Part shown: in pieces, positions 34,164 to 43,034 of the stretch
Numbering within the stretch: position 1 is the first letter of the stretch
Layout: every line of letters starts with the position of its first letter
Position numbers and translations under genes: made by a program
The notes under the pieces: model-generated
What the model was told of the DNA's origin: nothing
Seen by the model: only the letters and a program-made list of their open reading frames with translations
Databases searched by the model: none
NCBI GenBank assembly: GCA_900290365.1
Contig: OMOE01000099.1
Location: forward strand, 1-59,433
Source of the DNA: Syntrophobacter sp. SbD1
GTDB taxonomy: Bacteria > Desulfobacterota > Syntrophobacteria > Syntrophobacterales > Syntrophobacteraceae
Reading direction: 5' to 3'
Length of the DNA: 59,433 nucleotides

Positions 34164-36017
34164 ATGAGTCTGCTCGTTGATGAAAGAGACGTAAAGTTTG
34201 TCCTTTATGAACAGTTGCGAATAGAGGATCTGTGCAAGTTCCCCTTGTTTTCCGATTTTTCCCGTGAAACGTTCGACATGGTTCTGGGGGAAGCCGGGAA
34301 GCTGGCTGAGAAGGCTTTTTATCCTTCGAACAAATTGGGGGACGCTCAGGGTTGCCGTTTCGAAAACGGGAAGGTCAAGGTCCCCGATTCATTCCATGAA
34401 CCCTACCGGCTATACAGGGAAGGGGGATGGCTGGCGATGGCGGACGCGCCCGAGGTGGGCGGTCAGGGTTTGCCGGTCGCTTTGAGCGAAGCCTGTGTGG
34501 AAATGCTTGGCGCGGCAAACTGGGCCCTGCACATGTATCCCGGACTTACCCACGGGACCGCGCGGCTTCTCGAGAAGTACGGTACGCCGGAGATGAAGAA
34601 AATTTATATGGAAAATCTTTTCTCCGGCGACTGGTCCGGGACTATGTGCCTCACCGAACCGGGCGCGGGAAGCGATGTGGGAAATCTCAGGACCAGGGCG
34701 GAACGGAAGCCGGACGGAAATTTCAAAATCAGCGGCCAGAAGATGTTCATCTCCTCCGGAATGCACGACCTTACGGAAAACATCATCCATATGGTGCTCG
34801 CCCGGATCGATGGGGCCCCCAAAGGCACCAAGGGGATTTCCATTTTTCTCGTGCCAAGGCTCCGGCCGGACGAAAACGGGGAACTGTCGGACAATGACGT
34901 AGCGTGCGGAGGAATCGAGCACAAAATGGGAATCCACGGCTCGGCCACCTGCACGCTCAACTTCGGTGAGAACGGCGCCTGCACGGGCTTCTTGATGGGC
35001 GAAGAGAACAAAGGCATGCAAATCATGTTCAACATGATGAACGAAGCCAGGCTCTTCACCGGAATTCAGGGGCTGGCCCACGGAAGCAGCGCCTATCTGC
35101 ACGCTCTGCAGTATGCAAAGGAGCGCATACAGGGGGCCCCGATCGAAAAGATGAAAGATGCGGATGCGCCCAGGGTGCCAATTATTCAGCACCCGGATGT
35201 AAGGCGCATGCTGATGTCTATGAAGAGCAGCACCGAGGGATTGCGCTCGATGATGTACCTGACCGCCTATTGCCTGGACCGGGCTCGGGCCGCCGAAACA
35301 GAGGAGGACAAGCAGCTTTTCGAAGGATACGCGGACCTTTTGGTCCCGGTCTGCAAATCGATGGGAAGCGATTTGGGTTTCAGGGTGTGCGAGACCGCCA
35401 TCCAGGTCTATGGAGGTTATGGATATATTCAGGAATATCCGGTCGAACAGATGATGCGCGACTGTAAGATCGCTTCTCTCTACGAAGGGACAAACGGAAT
35501 TCAGGCACTGGATCTTGTGGGCAGAAAACTCGCCATCAAACAGGGGCGGCTTTTCAAGGATGGTTTGAAGGCTGTCGACAAAATCCTGTCCAAAGCAAGG
35601 GAGAATTACCACCTGCACGATCTCGTTGAAATCTACGACGAAGCGCAGGAAAATCTTGTTCAGGTGACCAAATTTTTTGGACTTAAGGCTATTACCGAGG
35701 ATTTCATGGTTCCCGTTCTTTATGCCAAACCCTACCTTGATCTTTTCGGTGAAGTGGTCATGGGATTTCTTCTCCTGTGGCAGGCTCACTTGGCCGATTC
35801 TCGGCTCCAGGAGATCTACCTGGAAAGCGGGGCAAAGGATGAAGACTCACGGAACAAGGTCCTGCACGAGAATCGAAACGCCGCCTTCTATTTCGGCAAA
35901 GTCGCTTCGGCACGCTTTTTTATCAGCCAGGTGTTGACCCAGGCTGCCGGGAAGGCGAGGGGAATAATGAGCGGGGACAAGTCTCCACTCGAGATCCCGG
36001 AAGAGGGATTTGCGTAG
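34164..36017 (+). CDS. Acyl-CoA dehydrogenase, long form (FadE/DmdC-like)
   Basis: A 617-residue FAD enzyme that makes the alpha-beta double bond of acyl-CoA, step one of beta-oxidation. The FAD/substrate region is CLTEPGAGSDVGNLRTRA, with the TKGISIFLVPR segment after it. The catalytic glutamate region is YGGYGYIQEYPVEQMMRD followed by SLYEGTNGIQ. About 130 extra C-terminal residues place it in the ~600-residue branch that includes DmdC, which acts on methylmercaptopropionyl-CoA; general fatty acyl-CoA is at least as likely here. AAGGAGATAT precedes the ATG. It is the second gene of the TetR operon. Electron transfer would run through ETF, not encoded here. Confidence 0.9.
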   Translation: MSLLVDERDVKFVLYEQLRIEDLCKFPLFSDFSRETFDMVLGEAGKLAEKAFYPSNKLGDAQGCRFENGKVKVPDSFHEPYRLYREGGWLAMADAPEVGGQGLPVALSEACVEMLGAANWALHMYPGLTHGTARLLEKYGTPEMKKIYMENLFSGDWSGTMCLTEPGAGSDVGNLRTRAERKPDGNFKISGQKMFISSGMHDLTENIIHMVLARIDGAPKGTKGISIFLVPRLRPDENGELSDNDVACGGIEHKMGIHGSATCTLNFGENGACTGFLMGEENKGMQIMFNMMNEARLFTGIQGLAHGSSAYLHALQYAKERIQGAPIEKMKDADAPRVPIIQHPDVRRMLMSMKSSTEGLRSMMYLTAYCLDRARAAETEEDKQLFEGYADLLVPVCKSMGSDLGFRVCETAIQVYGGYGYIQEYPVEQMMRDCKIASLYEGTNGIQALDLVGRKLAIKQGRLFKDGLKAVDKILSKARENYHLHDLVEIYDEAQENLVQVTKFFGLKAITEDFMVPVLYAKPYLDLFGEVVMGFLLLWQAHLADSRLQEIYLESGAKDEDSRNKVLHENRNAAFYFGKVASARFFISQVLTQAAGKARGIMSGDKSPLEIPEEGFA

Positions 36018-36048
36018 GATAAGTGAATCTTCAAAAAGGAGAAGGCTG

Positions 36049-37236
36049 ATGAATGCCAGAGACGTAGTGGTGATTGATGGAGTAAGGACCGCATTCGGGC
36101 GTGCAGGAGAAAAGGGCTATTTTTGGCATACCCGGGCCGACGATATGGTGGTGAAAGTTATCCGGGAACTGCTCCGCCGCAATCCGAAGGTTTTGCCCGA
36201 AATGGTTGAAGAAAATGTCTGGGGCGCAACGAGTCAGGAAGGCGACCAGGGATTGACCCTTGGGCGCACCAGCGCACTTCTTGCCGGTTTGCCGGCAAGT
36301 TGCGCGGGATTTTCAGTTGACCGGATGTGCGCCGGGGGGCTGACCGCCATCACGACGGCTGCGTCCGAAATTGCACTCGGGGCGTGCGACATAGCCATTG
36401 CCGGTGGTGTCGAACACATGGGTCACCATCCCCTCGGGGCGAACGCGAGCCCAAATCCCAGGTTTCTGACCGAGCGGCTCGTGTCCGAAGATGCCCTGGT
36501 GATGGGGAAGACGGCTGAAAACCTGCACGACGAATATCCCGAGATCACCAAGGAGATGTGCGACCAGTACTCGCTTCTTTCCCAGATGAAAACGGCCCGG
36601 GCTTACCAACAAGGCAAGATTCAAAAGATGATAGTCCCCATGACCGTTTACAGCAAAGAAGGCTGGATCGTTGCCGACCGGGACCAGCAGCCGCGCCCGG
36701 AAACGACCATGGAAGGGCTCGCGGGACTCAAAACCCCCTTTCGGATTCAGGGCATGGTTACACCCGGCAATTCCTCCGGACTAAATGACGGCGCTGCCGG
36801 AATTATTCTGATGAGCGCCGATAAAGCCGCCGAAATCGGAGTGGTCCCCCGCCTGCGCCTCAAAGGTTATGCCTATTCGGGTGTGAAGCCTGAAATCATG
36901 GGCTACGGGCCTGTTCCAGCCACTCGAAAGGCCCTGAAAAATACCGGGCTCACCATCGACGATATCGGTGCAATAGAGCTCAACGAGGCTTTTGCCGTCC
37001 AGTGCGTAGTATTCATGAAGGAGTTCGGGTTGAAGTTTCCCGATGACGAACGGCTCAATCCGCTTGGAGGAGCTATCTCCTTCGGACACCCTCTTGCATC
37101 CTCGGGGGCACGGCTGGTCATGCACCTGATGAACACGTTTTCCGAACGTCCGGACCTGCGTTTTGGCATGACCAGCCTTTGTGTAGGCCTGGGGCAGGGG
37201 GCGACGGCTATCTGGGAAAATATCGGCAGTAAATAG
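36049..37236 (+). CDS. Acetyl-CoA C-acyltransferase (thiolase)
   Basis: A 395-residue thiolase, cleaving 3-ketoacyl-CoA with CoA in the last beta-oxidation step. The nucleophile cysteine is in DRMCAGGLTAI, the second site is NEAFAVQC, the histidine in ISFGHPLASSGARL, and the last cysteine in TSLCVGLGQGA. FGHP rather than HGHP is typical of the FadI/mitochondrial-trifunctional-beta branch. The start at 36049 follows AAAAAGGAG; an earlier in-frame codon at 36010 would overlap the dehydrogenase gene and has no ribosome site. It pairs with the FadJ-type fusion downstream as the two halves of a beta-oxidation complex. Confidence 0.92.
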   Translation: MNARDVVVIDGVRTAFGRAGEKGYFWHTRADDMVVKVIRELLRRNPKVLPEMVEENVWGATSQEGDQGLTLGRTSALLAGLPASCAGFSVDRMCAGGLTAITTAASEIALGACDIAIAGGVEHMGHHPLGANASPNPRFLTERLVSEDALVMGKTAENLHDEYPEITKEMCDQYSLLSQMKTARAYQQGKIQKMIVPMTVYSKEGWIVADRDQQPRPETTMEGLAGLKTPFRIQGMVTPGNSSGLNDGAAGIILMSADKAAEIGVVPRLRLKGYAYSGVKPEIMGYGPVPATRKALKNTGLTIDDIGAIELNEAFAVQCVVFMKEFGLKFPDDERLNPLGGAISFGHPLASSGARLVMHLMNTFSERPDLRFGMTSLCVGLGQGATAIWENIGSK

Positions 37237-37302
37237 TGTCCATCCGGAAACTCCTGATGTGACACTTACAGTTTCCAATTCCGAACACCGGAGGTAATTG
37301 CC

Positions 37303-39345
37303 ATGGCCGAACCGATCACCATTTTTTATACGCAATTCTATGATTCACCTGTTGGGAAGATCGCTATCCTCACGATGGATAACGGTCAAGACTACAAAAA
37401 ACCCAATACCTTCAGCGACGGCTCGATGGTTTCGCTAAGTGAGGCGCTGGATCGTTTAGCGGCTGAAAGCGGAATAAAGGGCCTGATGTTGACTGGACAG
37501 CCCTACATTTTTGCGGCCGGGGCCGACCTTACCGCAGTCCCCTTTATCAGTACCTTCGAACAGGGATACGCGGTAGGCAAGGGGGGCCATACGGCAATGA
37601 AGCGTATCATGGACCTTGGGTATCCGACTCTGGCCGCCATCAACGGGGCCGCAATCGGGGGAGGACTCGAGATCTCGCTCTATTGCAAGTATCGAACAAT
37701 TGCCCGGAGCGTGCCCGCTATCGCTTTTCCCGAGTGTTTCCTCGGACTTGTGCCCGGTTGGGGGGGGTGCACGCTTACCACAAAGCTGATTGGACCTCAA
37801 AAGGCGCTCCAGCTTATTATATACAATGCCTTGAGCCAGAATAAAATGATAGGCGGAAAAGAGGCTTTTGAGCTGGGACTTGCCGACCGGCTCTACGAGG
37901 GGGCCGAGTTCCTCGATGAATCGCTTAGCTTTCTTATGAGCATCATCTCGGGTGAGACCGTGGTGGAACGGGCGCCTGTAGAGACCGGCGAAATCAGCGG
38001 CCTCATTAGCAAGGCGAAGGCTTTCGTGGATGCCAGGGTGCATGGGGCCGCCCCGGCGCCATACCGCGCTTTGAAGCTGATCGAGGGCGCCTGCTCCTGG
38101 GATGTCGAGCAAGGTTTTGAAGAAGAAAACAAGGCCCTCGGCGATCTCATAAAGACCCGCCAGTGCAAGTCTTCGATCTATGCTTTCGACCTGGTTAACC
38201 GCCATGCAAAAAGGCCCAGAGGAGTTCCGGACACAAAACCGAGGCCCATCGGCAAAGTGGGGGTGGTAGGGGCCGGCCTGATGGCTTCCCAGTTGGCGCA
38301 TCTTTTCATCCATCGCCTTGGCCTGCCGGTCGTAATGAAGGATGTGAAGCAGGAGTTTGTGGATAAGGGAGTCGCCTACGTTCGCGGCCAATTTGCCCAA
38401 AGGGCGCAGAAGGGCAAGATCTCGGAAAGCCGCGCGAAATACCTGGGCGGACTGGTTCACGGGACCCTTGACTCTGCTGATTTTGCCGACTGTGACTTCG
38501 TAATAGAGGCTGTCTTCGAAGAGATGGCTATCAAGAAAAAGGTCTTTGCCGAGGTGGAATCGGCCGTAAAAGCCGATGCCATTCTTGCCACCAACACCTC
38601 GTCGCTTTGTGTGACCGAGATGGCTTCGGAGCTCAAAAATCCGGAACGGGTCGTTGGCTTTCATTTCTTTAATCCTGTTGCAATTATGCCCCTGGTTGAG
38701 GTAATAAAAGCTGAGAAAACGAGCGACCTCTCGCTGGCTACTGCATTCGATCTCGCAAAAAAGCTGAAGAAGACTGCTCTTCTTGTTAAGGACTCTCCTG
38801 GTTTTCTGGTCAATCGCCTCCTTGTGCGCAATCTTTGCGACTGCATCGCCATGGTCGACCAGGGGGCCGATTTCCAGCAGGTGGATGAAGCGTTGCTCGA
38901 ATTAGGATTGCCCATGGCGCCGTTCGGATTGCTGGACATGGTCGGCCTGCCGGTGGCCTTTCATGTTAACGAGACCCTGAATCATAGTTTTGGGTCTGAG
39001 CGCTTTCCGCTGAGTCAGAATTTCAGGAAATTGATTGAAGCCGGACAGACCAGAATTTACACGCAGGGCAAGACCGGGATTGTTGATCCGGCGGTGGAAA
39101 AACTTTGGGTAAAAGAGAAAAATAAAACCTTTTACCCCGAGCAAATTCGTGAGATTGCTATAAACAGTCTGGCGCGTGAAACGGACCTCATTTTAAAGGA
39201 AAAGATCGTGGAAGGCGCAAAAGAGGTCGATCTTGCCATGATCACGGGCGCCGGCTGGCCCTTTTTCATGGGAGGGCTCACGATGTATCTGGACTTGGCC
39301 GGCATAACGCCCAAGTTGCTTCAGAAGGTCTTTTTCGGTTCGTAG
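37303..39345 (+). CDS. FadJ-type enoyl-CoA hydratase/3-hydroxyacyl-CoA dehydrogenase
   Basis: A 680-residue bifunctional enzyme. Residues 1-200 are a crotonase domain: oxyanion loop YIFAAGADL, catalytic glutamates in AAIGGGLEIS and FPECFLGLVPGWGG. Residues about 305-600 are the dehydrogenase: NAD loop VGVVGAGLMASQLA, NTSSL, and GFHFFNPVAIMPLVEV with the catalytic histidine. A helical C-terminal domain follows. It adds water to enoyl-CoA and oxidises the product to 3-ketoacyl-CoA, feeding the thiolase upstream. CCGGAGG precedes the ATG. Length is about 30 residues below typical FadB/FadJ but all domains are present. Confidence 0.92.
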   Translation: MAEPITIFYTQFYDSPVGKIAILTMDNGQDYKKPNTFSDGSMVSLSEALDRLAAESGIKGLMLTGQPYIFAAGADLTAVPFISTFEQGYAVGKGGHTAMKRIMDLGYPTLAAINGAAIGGGLEISLYCKYRTIARSVPAIAFPECFLGLVPGWGGCTLTTKLIGPQKALQLIIYNALSQNKMIGGKEAFELGLADRLYEGAEFLDESLSFLMSIISGETVVERAPVETGEISGLISKAKAFVDARVHGAAPAPYRALKLIEGACSWDVEQGFEEENKALGDLIKTRQCKSSIYAFDLVNRHAKRPRGVPDTKPRPIGKVGVVGAGLMASQLAHLFIHRLGLPVVMKDVKQEFVDKGVAYVRGQFAQRAQKGKISESRAKYLGGLVHGTLDSADFADCDFVIEAVFEEMAIKKKVFAEVESAVKADAILATNTSSLCVTEMASELKNPERVVGFHFFNPVAIMPLVEVIKAEKTSDLSLATAFDLAKKLKKTALLVKDSPGFLVNRLLVRNLCDCIAMVDQGADFQQVDEALLELGLPMAPFGLLDMVGLPVAFHVNETLNHSFGSERFPLSQNFRKLIEAGQTRIYTQGKTGIVDPAVEKLWVKEKNKTFYPEQIREIAINSLARETDLILKEKIVEGAKEVDLAMITGAGWPFFMGGLTMYLDLAGITPKLLQKVFFGS

Positions 39346-39403
39346 GGCTTTTTTGTACTTAACCTCAGCGGCGGTTTATACTTTTTTTTAGGGAGGAAGA
39401 ACC

Positions 39404-41068
39404 ATGTCCACAAAGCTGATAGAACGGACACCATCGGCTTACGGGTATCCCCTTTTAATCAAGCACATTTTGCACACCCCTCTCAGGTGCGCTCAAATCA
39501 TCTACAGGGATATAAAACGCTACGACTACGTGACGCTGAACAAAAGAATCGGCCAATTCGCAAATGTGCTGCAAGACCTCGGTTTAAAAGCGGGCGATAC
39601 CGTGGGGGTATTGGACTTTGACAGTCACCGGTACCTGGAATGCTTCTTCGCCGTTCCCATGATGGGGGCCATACTTCATACGGTGAACTGGCGGCTTTCT
39701 CCCGAGCAGGTTCTCTATACGATAAACCACGCTGAAGATGACATACTTCTTGTTCACAGCGATTTTCTGCCCCTGGTGGAAAAACTCCGGGGGGCGATGA
39801 AAACCGTAAAGTCGATCATTGTTCTTACGGATAACGGGCCGGTTCCGGAAACGAATTTTGAGGTAGCGGGAGAATACGAGGCGCTTGTTGACAAAAGCCC
39901 GAGCGATTTTGACTTTCCTGATTTCGACGAAAACTCCAGGGCCACCACATTTTACACCACCGGGACCACCGGTGCGCCCAAGGGAGTCTACTTCAGCCAC
40001 CGCCAACTGATGCTCCATACGCTGGCGGTGATGGCTTCTTTTGCGCAGTCCAGCGAGGGCGGCTTGTGTGCAAAGGACGTCTACATGCCCCTGACCCCTA
40101 TGTTTCATGTCCACGCCTGGGGATTTCCTTATGTTGCCACCATGCTGGGCATAAAACAGGTCTATCCGGGACGCTACGCGCCCGATACGCTCCTTGGACT
40201 GATTGCAAAGGAAGGGGTGACCTATTCACACTGCGTTCCCACCATTTTGCACATGCTGCTGGCCAGTCCCGCTGCCGCCGCCGTGGACTTATCCGCATTG
40301 AGAATCACCATAGGCGGGTCGGCTCTTTCCATGGGGTTGTGCAAGGCTGCCAGGCAAAGGGGCATCAATATCACTACCGGGTACGGGATGTCGGAGACCT
40401 GTCCGGTCCTGACGATTGCCAACCTCAGACCTCACATGCTGGAATGGAGCGAAGAGGAGCAATTGGACGTCCGCTGCCGCACGGGACAGCCCATTCCCTT
40501 CGTTGATGTTCGAGTGGTCGATCCCGGTGGGCGGGAAATCCCGCATGACGGCACTGCTGTCGGGGAGGTCGTGGTCAGGGCCCCGTGGCTCACTCAAGGC
40601 TATCTCAAGGAAACAGAGCGCTCCGAGGACCTCTGGGCGGACGGTTGGCTGCACACCGCTGACGTTGGGTCCATCGATACCGATGGCTATCTCCGGGTCA
40701 CCGACCGGATGAAGGACGTTATAAAGACCGGGGGAGAATGGATCTCGTCGCTGCAGATCGAAGATATCCTGACCAGGCATCCGGCTGTCAGCGAAGCTAC
40801 GGTAATCGGTGTGTCCGATGAAGCCTGGGGTGAGCGGCCGTATGCCATGGTCGTCATAAAAGAAGAGCATAAGGGGAAAGTTTCGCCAGAGGATTTGAAA
40901 CTGTTTTTTCAGGGTTTTGTGACCCAGGGCCTCATTTCAAAATGGAGTGTTCCCGACAAAGTCGCCCTTGTGGACTTCATTCCGAAGACCAGCGTGGGCA
41001 AGCAGGACAAAAAGGCAATCAGGCAAAAGGTCAAGGAGTTGAATAACCCGGCGGCTTTAAAGCAATGA
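39404..41068 (+). CDS. Acyl-CoA ligase, AMP-forming (FadD/DmdB-like)
   Basis: A 554-residue adenylate-forming ligase that activates a fatty acid to its CoA ester. Motifs in order: P-loop TFYTTGTTGAPKGVYFSH, GYGMSETCP, GWLHTADVGSIDTDGYLRVTDR, GGEWISS, and the C-terminal lysine in KTSVGKQDKKAIR. It is closest in feel to the medium/long-chain and methylmercaptopropionate (DmdB) ligases. GGGAGG precedes the ATG. It ends with TGA overlapping the next gene's ATG. With the three enzymes upstream it supplies a full route from free fatty acid to acetyl-CoA. Confidence 0.9.
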   Translation: MSTKLIERTPSAYGYPLLIKHILHTPLRCAQIIYRDIKRYDYVTLNKRIGQFANVLQDLGLKAGDTVGVLDFDSHRYLECFFAVPMMGAILHTVNWRLSPEQVLYTINHAEDDILLVHSDFLPLVEKLRGAMKTVKSIIVLTDNGPVPETNFEVAGEYEALVDKSPSDFDFPDFDENSRATTFYTTGTTGAPKGVYFSHRQLMLHTLAVMASFAQSSEGGLCAKDVYMPLTPMFHVHAWGFPYVATMLGIKQVYPGRYAPDTLLGLIAKEGVTYSHCVPTILHMLLASPAAAAVDLSALRITIGGSALSMGLCKAARQRGINITTGYGMSETCPVLTIANLRPHMLEWSEEEQLDVRCRTGQPIPFVDVRVVDPGGREIPHDGTAVGEVVVRAPWLTQGYLKETERSEDLWADGWLHTADVGSIDTDGYLRVTDRMKDVIKTGGEWISSLQIEDILTRHPAVSEATVIGVSDEAWGERPYAMVVIKEEHKGKVSPEDLKLFFQGFVTQGLISKWSVPDKVALVDFIPKTSVGKQDKKAIRQKVKELNNPAALKQ

Positions 41069-41568
41069 TCGGCAACCAGGGAGAAGATGATCCATTCCAC
41101 TACACTGTCTCCCATTTCAAGGAAATAGCCAGGCAGAACCTCTTTGCCGAGAATGCAGGCGTTGCGCACGATATGGATCGATGCGCAGTCTGCAATCCCG
41201 GTATTGCCGGCCGGGACCCTTTTTCTGTTTACCTCGAGGTGATCGTAGAATCCGTTCTTGTGAGGCGGCCGGGGCTGGATGAAGCACTGGTTGCCGAGAT
41301 CAATGGAGATCGCGCAATGGCCGGGTTCGATGCGGACCTAACGGTCAGCCGACTGCTCGAAGGTGACCGAAACGCTGTCGATTCGTGGGTATCATGGGTT
41401 CGCGAGGCGCTGGCCACGGGATTGGGACTTCTTTCGATTCACAGCCCCACCAGCCTCGATTTTGATTTAGACGAACAGGAAAGTATCGGATATGGCCCGC
41501 TGATCGCTTCAAGCATTCAACACATAATCGGACAACAGAGGCGGCTCGCAACAGCCCTCCGGAAATGA
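41065..41568 (+). CDS. Uncharacterised protein, last gene of the beta-oxidation operon
   Basis: A 167-residue protein that overlaps the ligase stop by four bases (ATGA), so it is translated with that operon. I do not recognise a family. It has a CxxC pair in DRCAVCNPG, a leucine/valine-rich stretch VYLEVIVESVLVRRPGLDEALVAEI, a tryptophan segment SWVSWVREALATG, and an acidic run DFDLDEQE. There is no signal peptide or membrane segment. Tight coupling suggests a role in acyl-CoA metabolism or in assembling the enzymes; a metal or zinc site is possible from the CxxC alone. Confidence 0.7.
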   Translation: MIGNQGEDDPFHYTVSHFKEIARQNLFAENAGVAHDMDRCAVCNPGIAGRDPFSVYLEVIVESVLVRRPGLDEALVAEINGDRAMAGFDADLTVSRLLEGDRNAVDSWVSWVREALATGLGLLSIHSPTSLDFDLDEQESIGYGPLIASSIQHIIGQQRRLATALRK

Positions 41569-41676
41569 ACTAGTATATAGTCTGTGTTAGAAGGAAAACG
41601 GCGGGATAATTTTCGAGTTCTTCGAGAGTGTTTATTACAGAGCGCGTCAAGTGAAATGGGTAATGCCTGCCTGTGC

Positions 41677-41847
41677 TCAGACCCTGCGTCTGCGGCCCCA
41701 GAAAAAAGTTAAAACAAAGGCGATCACGGATAAAAAAAACAAAATCTGCGCTATCCAGGTCGCTGTTCCGGCAATGCCTGCAAACCCGAAAATCGCTGCG
41801 ATGATCCCCGGAACCAAAAAGAATATAGCCCAAACCCAACCCTGCAT
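41677..41847 (-). CDS. DUF1328 small membrane protein (YtjA-like)
   Basis: A 56-residue membrane protein with two hydrophobic helices: [21 protein letters not shown] and [20 protein letters not shown], ending GRRRRV on the positive side. The GFAGIAGTA turn between them is the DUF1328/YtjA signature. AAAGGAGG lies shortly before the ATG. Family members are often induced by stress, but function is unknown. Nearby longer frames on either strand are not protein-like. Confidence 0.85.
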   Translation of the reverse strand: MQGWVWAIFFLVPGIIAAIFGFAGIAGTATWIAQILFFLSVIAFVLTFFWGRRRRV

Positions 41848-41990
41848 CTTCCGCCTCCTTTATTCAATCTGATAACGCGGCGAATTGGATTGGAAACTAA
41901 GTAGTTTATTCTTCTTGTCAATTTACCGGCTTTAGCTTTAGCGAAAGAAGCGAAAAAGCTAAAAGCTTCGATTGAATAAATCTTCGTCAA

Positions 41991-42557
41991 TCAGGCTTTG
42001 ATTGCTTCATACGTCCTGAGAGGCGGTATGTTGGCCAGTTCGTATTTGGAGTTCACGACCGGGAAATACTTCTTCAGGTGGGTCTTAAGGTGATTGTTGG
42101 TCTGAAAACAGGTCTGGTAAACGAGGAATTTCCCGCCTTTTTTCAGCGCCCTATGAGTATTGTAGAGAATCCTGTGCTTCAAATCATGATCCAGGAAAGA
42201 AAAGGGGATTCCCGAGATTATGTAATCGGCCTCCGCTTCTTTGCACATTCTCAGGGTGTCGAGCACATTCTCGCAACTATCCTGCACCAGAACCACCCTG
42301 GGGTCGTTGATTTTTCTTTCGAGAATGGAATTGAAATTCCGGTTTCTCTCGATGAGAATCAATCGCGAGTCTTCTCCCATTTGATGCAGCAGGTATTTTG
42401 AAAAAACGCCCGTTCCGGGGCCATACTCCACGATAAGTTTGTTTTGGCTGAAATCTATCTTGCTGCAGACCTTCTTTACGCCGACTGAGGAAGTTGGTGT
42501 AATCGAAGCTATATTTTTGTCTTTGATAAAATTCATTATGTATACAAAAGTATCCAT
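41991..42557 (-). CDS. Class I SAM methyltransferase (phospholipid N-methyltransferase-like)
   Basis: A 188-residue methyltransferase. The SAM loop is IVEYGPGTGVFSKYLL, preceded by the family's TPTSSVGVKKV lead-in. An acidic strand end follows in LILIERNRNF, then ADYIISGIPFSFL and ALKKGGKFLVYQT. The PTSS...EYGPGTG pattern is that of PmtA-like phospholipid methyltransferases and their rRNA-dimethylase-like relatives. AGGAG lies seven bases before the ATG. A small uncertain reading frame just upstream may share its transcript. Confidence 0.8.
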   Translation of the reverse strand: MDTFVYIMNFIKDKNIASITPTSSVGVKKVCSKIDFSQNKLIVEYGPGTGVFSKYLLHQMGEDSRLILIERNRNFNSILERKINDPRVVLVQDSCENVLDTLRMCKEAEADYIISGIPFSFLDHDLKHRILYNTHRALKKGGKFLVYQTCFQTNNHLKTHLKKYFPVVNSKYELANIPPLRTYEAIKA

Positions 42558-42576
42558 CCGGCAACTCCTATAGCGT

Positions 42577-42846
42577 CTACTCTAAATTGGCGAAGCATTG
42601 AAAAGAGGGGCCTCGGCGGGCAAAAAAAGGAAGCTTTTCATTTTTCTCCTTCAGGTCCGCGACTTTAATCCCCTCTCCGAGAATGATCAAAAGTCGTTTG
42701 AGGCTATTTCCGACCGGTTCGTGGCTGTTTGACCGGTATTTAGCCCTACGTCCCATCATTCGAAAATTATCGTTGAAGTCCGCAACTTCGGCGGTCCTTA
42801 TAGCAGCAATCCGGTGATTATGAAACTGAATAACGTATTTGAACAC
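42577..42846 (-). CDS. Possible small protein, uncertain
   Basis: An 89-residue frame starting at a GTG with no clear ribosome site, ending 19 bases before the methyltransferase gene. Composition is protein-like (MGRRAKYRSNSHEPVGNSLKR in the middle) but I recognise no family. It may be a genuine short gene, the shadow of a leader, or nothing. Included because nothing else explains the stretch. Confidence 0.3.
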   Translation of the reverse strand: MFKYVIQFHNHRIAAIRTAEVADFNDNFRMMGRRAKYRSNSHEPVGNSLKRLLIILGEGIKVADLKEKNEKLPFFARRGPSFQCFANLE

Positions 42847-43034
42847 ATTTTAATTTAAGTGCAAGTTCGTCAGCAGAAAAGGAGAAGGAACTCCATGTTC
42901 ACTCAGTGAATTAAATTCAGGTCTCTCGACCCCGGTCCCTGACCGTGGTATAAGGGGTCGACTCAACGAACAGTGAGCAGTGACAGTGAGCAGTGAACAG
43001 AAAAAACGTGTTCGCTGCCTTAAAAGGGGCCGAT

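Noticed and set aside
41570..41872. Longer frames around 41.6-41.9 kb
   Set aside because: They are shadows; the DUF1328 frame at 41677-41847 has the family signature and a ribosome site.
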